From positions 1-7,208 of the forward strand of contig JAQCER010000157.1 in the NCBI GenBank assembly GCA_027618625.1: a stretch of DNA of 7,208 bases, read 5' to 3'. The DNA is from Verrucomicrobiota bacterium. Its GTDB lineage: Bacteria; Verrucomicrobiota; Verrucomicrobiia; Verrucomicrobiales; DEV007. The notes under the pieces are model-generated. The model had not been told where the DNA came from. It did not search any database and worked only from the letters and a program-made list of their open reading frames with translations. Numbering within the stretch: the first letter of the stretch is position 1; every line of letters starts with the position of its first letter. The translations under genes were made by a program, and so were the position numbers. Positions 5,507-7,208 of the stretch are shown here, piece after piece.

Positions 5507-6064
5507 ATGCAGAGAGGACGACGCAAACTCCTTATTTTCGTGGCGGCCACCGTGATCGCGGTAGTCGGCGCTTGGCTCATTCTATGGGCCCTGGGTGCGG
5601 TGCCACCGCCCGGTCAGAAGGTCGGGCTGTTCAAGATGAGCGACCGTCTGGCTGATCTGGAAGTCGTTGAGGCTGCGGACGGTCTCAGGTTTCAGTTTGA
5701 TGGACGACAGCTCACTCCAGAGGCTTTTGCCGAAGAACTCAGGAATCGCAGGCCGGAAGGACGGCGCGGCTGGATGTATTCGACGCTGAACATCACCAGC
5801 ACCGCCGGGATCTTCTGGGTGGGGGTAGGTTTGTTGGGTCAGGTGCTCTTTACCGGGCGGATGATCGTGCAGTGGATCGCCAGCGAAAAGGAGAAACGTT
5901 CCATCGTTCCCACGTCGTTCTGGTGGATGAGCCTCGGTGGGGCGACAATGCTGATCGTCTACTTCGTCTGGAGGGTTGATATTGTGGGAGTTATAGGTCA
6001 AGCAACTGGGTGGTTCATCTACGTGAGGAATCTTTGGTTCGTCTATGGGAAGTCTGCGGATTGA
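5507..6064 (+). CDS. LAB_N (lipid A biosynthesis N-terminal) domain membrane protein
   Basis: The 185-residue product has a basic N-terminus (RGRRK) and membrane segments at about 8-31, 98-118, 138-156 and 157-177. The LAB_N domain covers about 105-178: GLLGQVLFTGRMIVQWIASE, then SIVPTSFWWMSLGGATMLI and GVIGQATGWFIYVRNL. This domain occurs alone or beside lipid A disaccharide synthase (LpxB) and lies in the inner membrane; its biochemical role is unclear. Minimal stand-alone members are about 100 residues. Here an extra helix and a soluble loop (about 32-95, containing FQFDGRQLTPEAFAEEL) precede it, probably facing the periplasm. The start at 5507 is the only ATG in frame before the first helix; a weak GATGAAG precedes it. 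It is divergent from DUF1080 and separated from the ankyrin gene by 246 bases. The domain call is strong. Confidence 0.93.
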   Translation: MQRGRRKLLIFVAATVIAVVGAWLILWALGAVPPPGQKVGLFKMSDRLADLEVVEAADGLRFQFDGRQLTPEAFAEELRNRRPEGRRGWMYSTLNITSTAGIFWVGVGLLGQVLFTGRMIVQWIASEKEKRSIVPTSFWWMSLGGATMLIVYFVWRVDIVGVIGQATGWFIYVRNLWFVYGKSAD

Positions 6065-6217
6065 GACCGCTGGCGAAAGGGAGATTTCAAGCACAGTTAT
6101 TCCAGTGTAGCAATTGCATTTTCAATGAGTTGAGCTTTCTTGAGTGATAGCGATTTAAGCCGCTGGCAGTTGAGTAGCTGATTGGACAAAAATTTGTTAA
6201 CTAATCCGTAAAATCAA

Positions 6218-6246
6218 TTGACTATGATAATTTAGATAATTAATAT
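6218..6246 (+). promoter_or_regulatory. Sigma70-type promoter of the ankyrin lipoprotein gene
   Basis: TTGACT at 6218-6223 and TAATAT at 6241-6246 are separated by exactly 17 bases within an AT-rich stretch. They match the consensus at 9 of 12 positions, including a near-perfect -35 box. Transcription would start near 6253 and give a leader of about 58 bases before ATG 6311. This is the best promoter I can find in the window. Confidence 0.6.
6226..6241 (+). repeat. Direct GATAATT repeat inside the promoter spacer
   Basis: GATAATT occurs at 6226-6232 and 6235-6241, a 9-bp period. It lies between the -35 and -10 boxes of the ankyrin gene promoter and overlaps the first base of the -10 box. The same heptamer, at 7-bp period, is present at 1109-1122. 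It may be a regulator site or just AT-rich sequence. Confidence 0.5.
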
Positions 6247-6310
6247 AGAAGCTGTCGAACCTGAGAAAGATCGAAAAGTGTTGCATCAAAAGATTTTATC
6301 CAAGAATTCA

Positions 6311-7208
6311 ATGAAAACTCTCGCGAAAGGTGGAGTTTTGGCGCTGGGGATCGTCAGTTTCGTTCCGGCTTGCTCGGACAAACAGGAACAGGCGAAGGTG
6401 ACGTTGGAATCAACTTCTTACCAGTTTACCGTCGATGACTATATCGAGGCGGCGGCACTGGGGAAAATGGATGCTGTGAGGAAGTTTCTTGAAGCGGGTA
6501 TGGGAGTTGACGCAGATGACTCGGAGGGAAACACCGCCCTGCTGCAGGCTGCGAAGGGAGGGCATGCCGCCATCGTCGACTACCTGATCACCCAAGGAGC
6601 TGATGTAAACTACGTCGGCCCTGGTTGGGACACGGCGCTGATTTCTGCTGCGCGCAGTGGGGATGTAGCAACCGTGAGGCGCTTGATGGAGGCGAATGCC
6701 AAAGCAGACCAGAAGAACGAAGACAATTGGTCGCCGCTGACGGTCGCCGCCTTTGAGGGGCATACTGAAGTGGTGGACCTGCTGGCACCCTTGTCGCGGG
6801 CGACGCTTGATAACGCGTTGCAGCTGGCAGCTCTTCAAGGTCATGTTGAGGTGATGGATCGGCTGCTGAATCACGGGGCCAGCGTCTATGCCCGCAGCCG
6901 GGAAGGGGAACAAACCCCGTTGATGTTTGCAGCGGCCAACGGGCACTTGGATGCCGTTCGTCTTTTAATGGGTGCTGGAGCAAATCGCTTCGCTCTGGAC
7001 GAAGAAGACCGCACCGCTGCCGAGCAAGCGCGTGAAGCAGGCTTCACAGAAGTGGCAGCGTTGTTGATCGAGCCGCCAACCGCCGAAGAGTTGAAGCCAT
7101 CGACAATTGAAGATCTCGCCCCCACAATCCTGGCGCAGTACGAACGGGCGGCTGCAAGCATTGCCGCCGCTCAAGGGACCTCGGCATTGCCGGATTTGCC
7201 GAGTTTTG
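6311..7208 (+). CDS. Ankyrin-repeat lipoprotein, 5' part (runs off right edge)
   Basis: An open frame of 299 codons begins at ATG 6311 and has no stop before the edge. Residues 1-20 are a lipoprotein signal with lipobox VPAC and lipidated Cys21, followed by SDK. About seven ankyrin repeats span 40-253. Clear examples are NTALLQAAKGGHAAIVDYLI (74-93), SPLTVAAFEGHTEVVDLL (141-158) and TPLMFAAANGHLDAVRLLM (202-220), with GADVN and GANRF turn segments. Repeat four (139-165) is short and lacks its beta-turn part. After 254 a Pro/Glu/Ala linker (EELKPSTIEDLAP) continues to the edge. Ankyrin stacks bind proteins; the lipid anchor places this one on a membrane facing the periplasm, partner unknown. 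The start is set by the signal sequence; there is no Shine-Dalgarno. A good promoter lies at 6218-6246. What follows residue 299 is not visible. Confidence 0.92.
   Translation, partial: MKTLAKGGVLALGIVSFVPACSDKQEQAKVTLESTSYQFTVDDYIEAAALGKMDAVRKFLEAGMGVDADDSEGNTALLQAAKGGHAAIVDYLITQGADVNYVGPGWDTALISAARSGDVATVRRLMEANAKADQKNEDNWSPLTVAAFEGHTEVVDLLAPLSRATLDNALQLAALQGHVEVMDRLLNHGASVYARSREGEQTPLMFAAANGHLDAVRLLMGAGANRFALDEEDRTAAEQAREAGFTEVAALLIEPPTAEELKPSTIEDLAPTILAQYERAAASIAAAQGTSALPDLPSF

Noticed and set aside
5582..6094. 170-codon minus-strand frame antisense to LAB_N
   Set aside because: The translation is rich in Pro, His and Arg with no domain. The LAB_N domain on the other strand explains the region.
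6410..6946. 178-codon minus-strand frame antisense to the ankyrin gene
   Set aside because: Ankyrin repeats on the plus strand are unambiguous; the antisense frame has no recognisable feature.

Overview
The window reads as chromosomal sequence from a Verrucomicrobiota (PVC-group) bacterium of moderate GC content. The evidence is the gene families. There is a secreted LamG protein running into a c-type haem motif, a DUF1080 (3-keto-disaccharide hydrolase type) protein, a PIG-L deacetylase of the variant common in Planctomycetes and Verrucomicrobia, and a charged secreted protein ending in a VPGKDG...SPY...VDVR...GTLVKDPYSDKFFRVP tail, which I recall from verrucomicrobial proteins. Genus cannot be set from the sequence alone.

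Layout, left to right. 1-1066 (-): 5' part of a secreted LamG plus cytochrome c protein that leaves the window exactly at its CxxCH motif. 1067-1142: short divergent spacer with TTGATAA heptamers, and a 9-bp inverted repeat that contains both start codons. 1143-1592 (+): DUF2809 membrane protein. 1562-2464 (-): secreted coiled-coil/low-complexity protein whose 3' end overlaps the DUF2809 gene tail to tail. 2579-3373 (-): PIG-L/LmbE deacetylase, the only clearly cytoplasmic product. 3374-3767: 394 gene-free bases, rich in short tandem duplications and dyads. 3768-4637 (-): methionine-rich lipoprotein. 4714-5325 (-): DUF1080 protein. 5326-5506: divergent spacer. 5507-6064 (+): LAB_N membrane protein with an extra N-terminal module. 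6065-6310: AT-rich spacer with the best sigma70-type promoter in the window. 6311-7208 (+): ankyrin-repeat lipoprotein, open at the right edge.

Seven of the eight genes encode exported or membrane proteins, so the region is envelope-oriented. Spacings are wide and strands change often, so I see no tight operon. LamG-cytochrome, DUF1080 and PIG-L proteins all fit oxidative or hydrolytic sugar metabolism typical of PVC bacteria, but their co-operation here is inference. None of the eight starts has a recognisable Shine-Dalgarno sequence. I found no RNA gene, CRISPR array, insertion sequence or prophage. I do not see a clear new multi-gene system. The most unusual signals are the symmetric start-codon dyad, the repeat-rich 394-bp gap, the Met-rich lipoprotein and the LamG-haem fusion.
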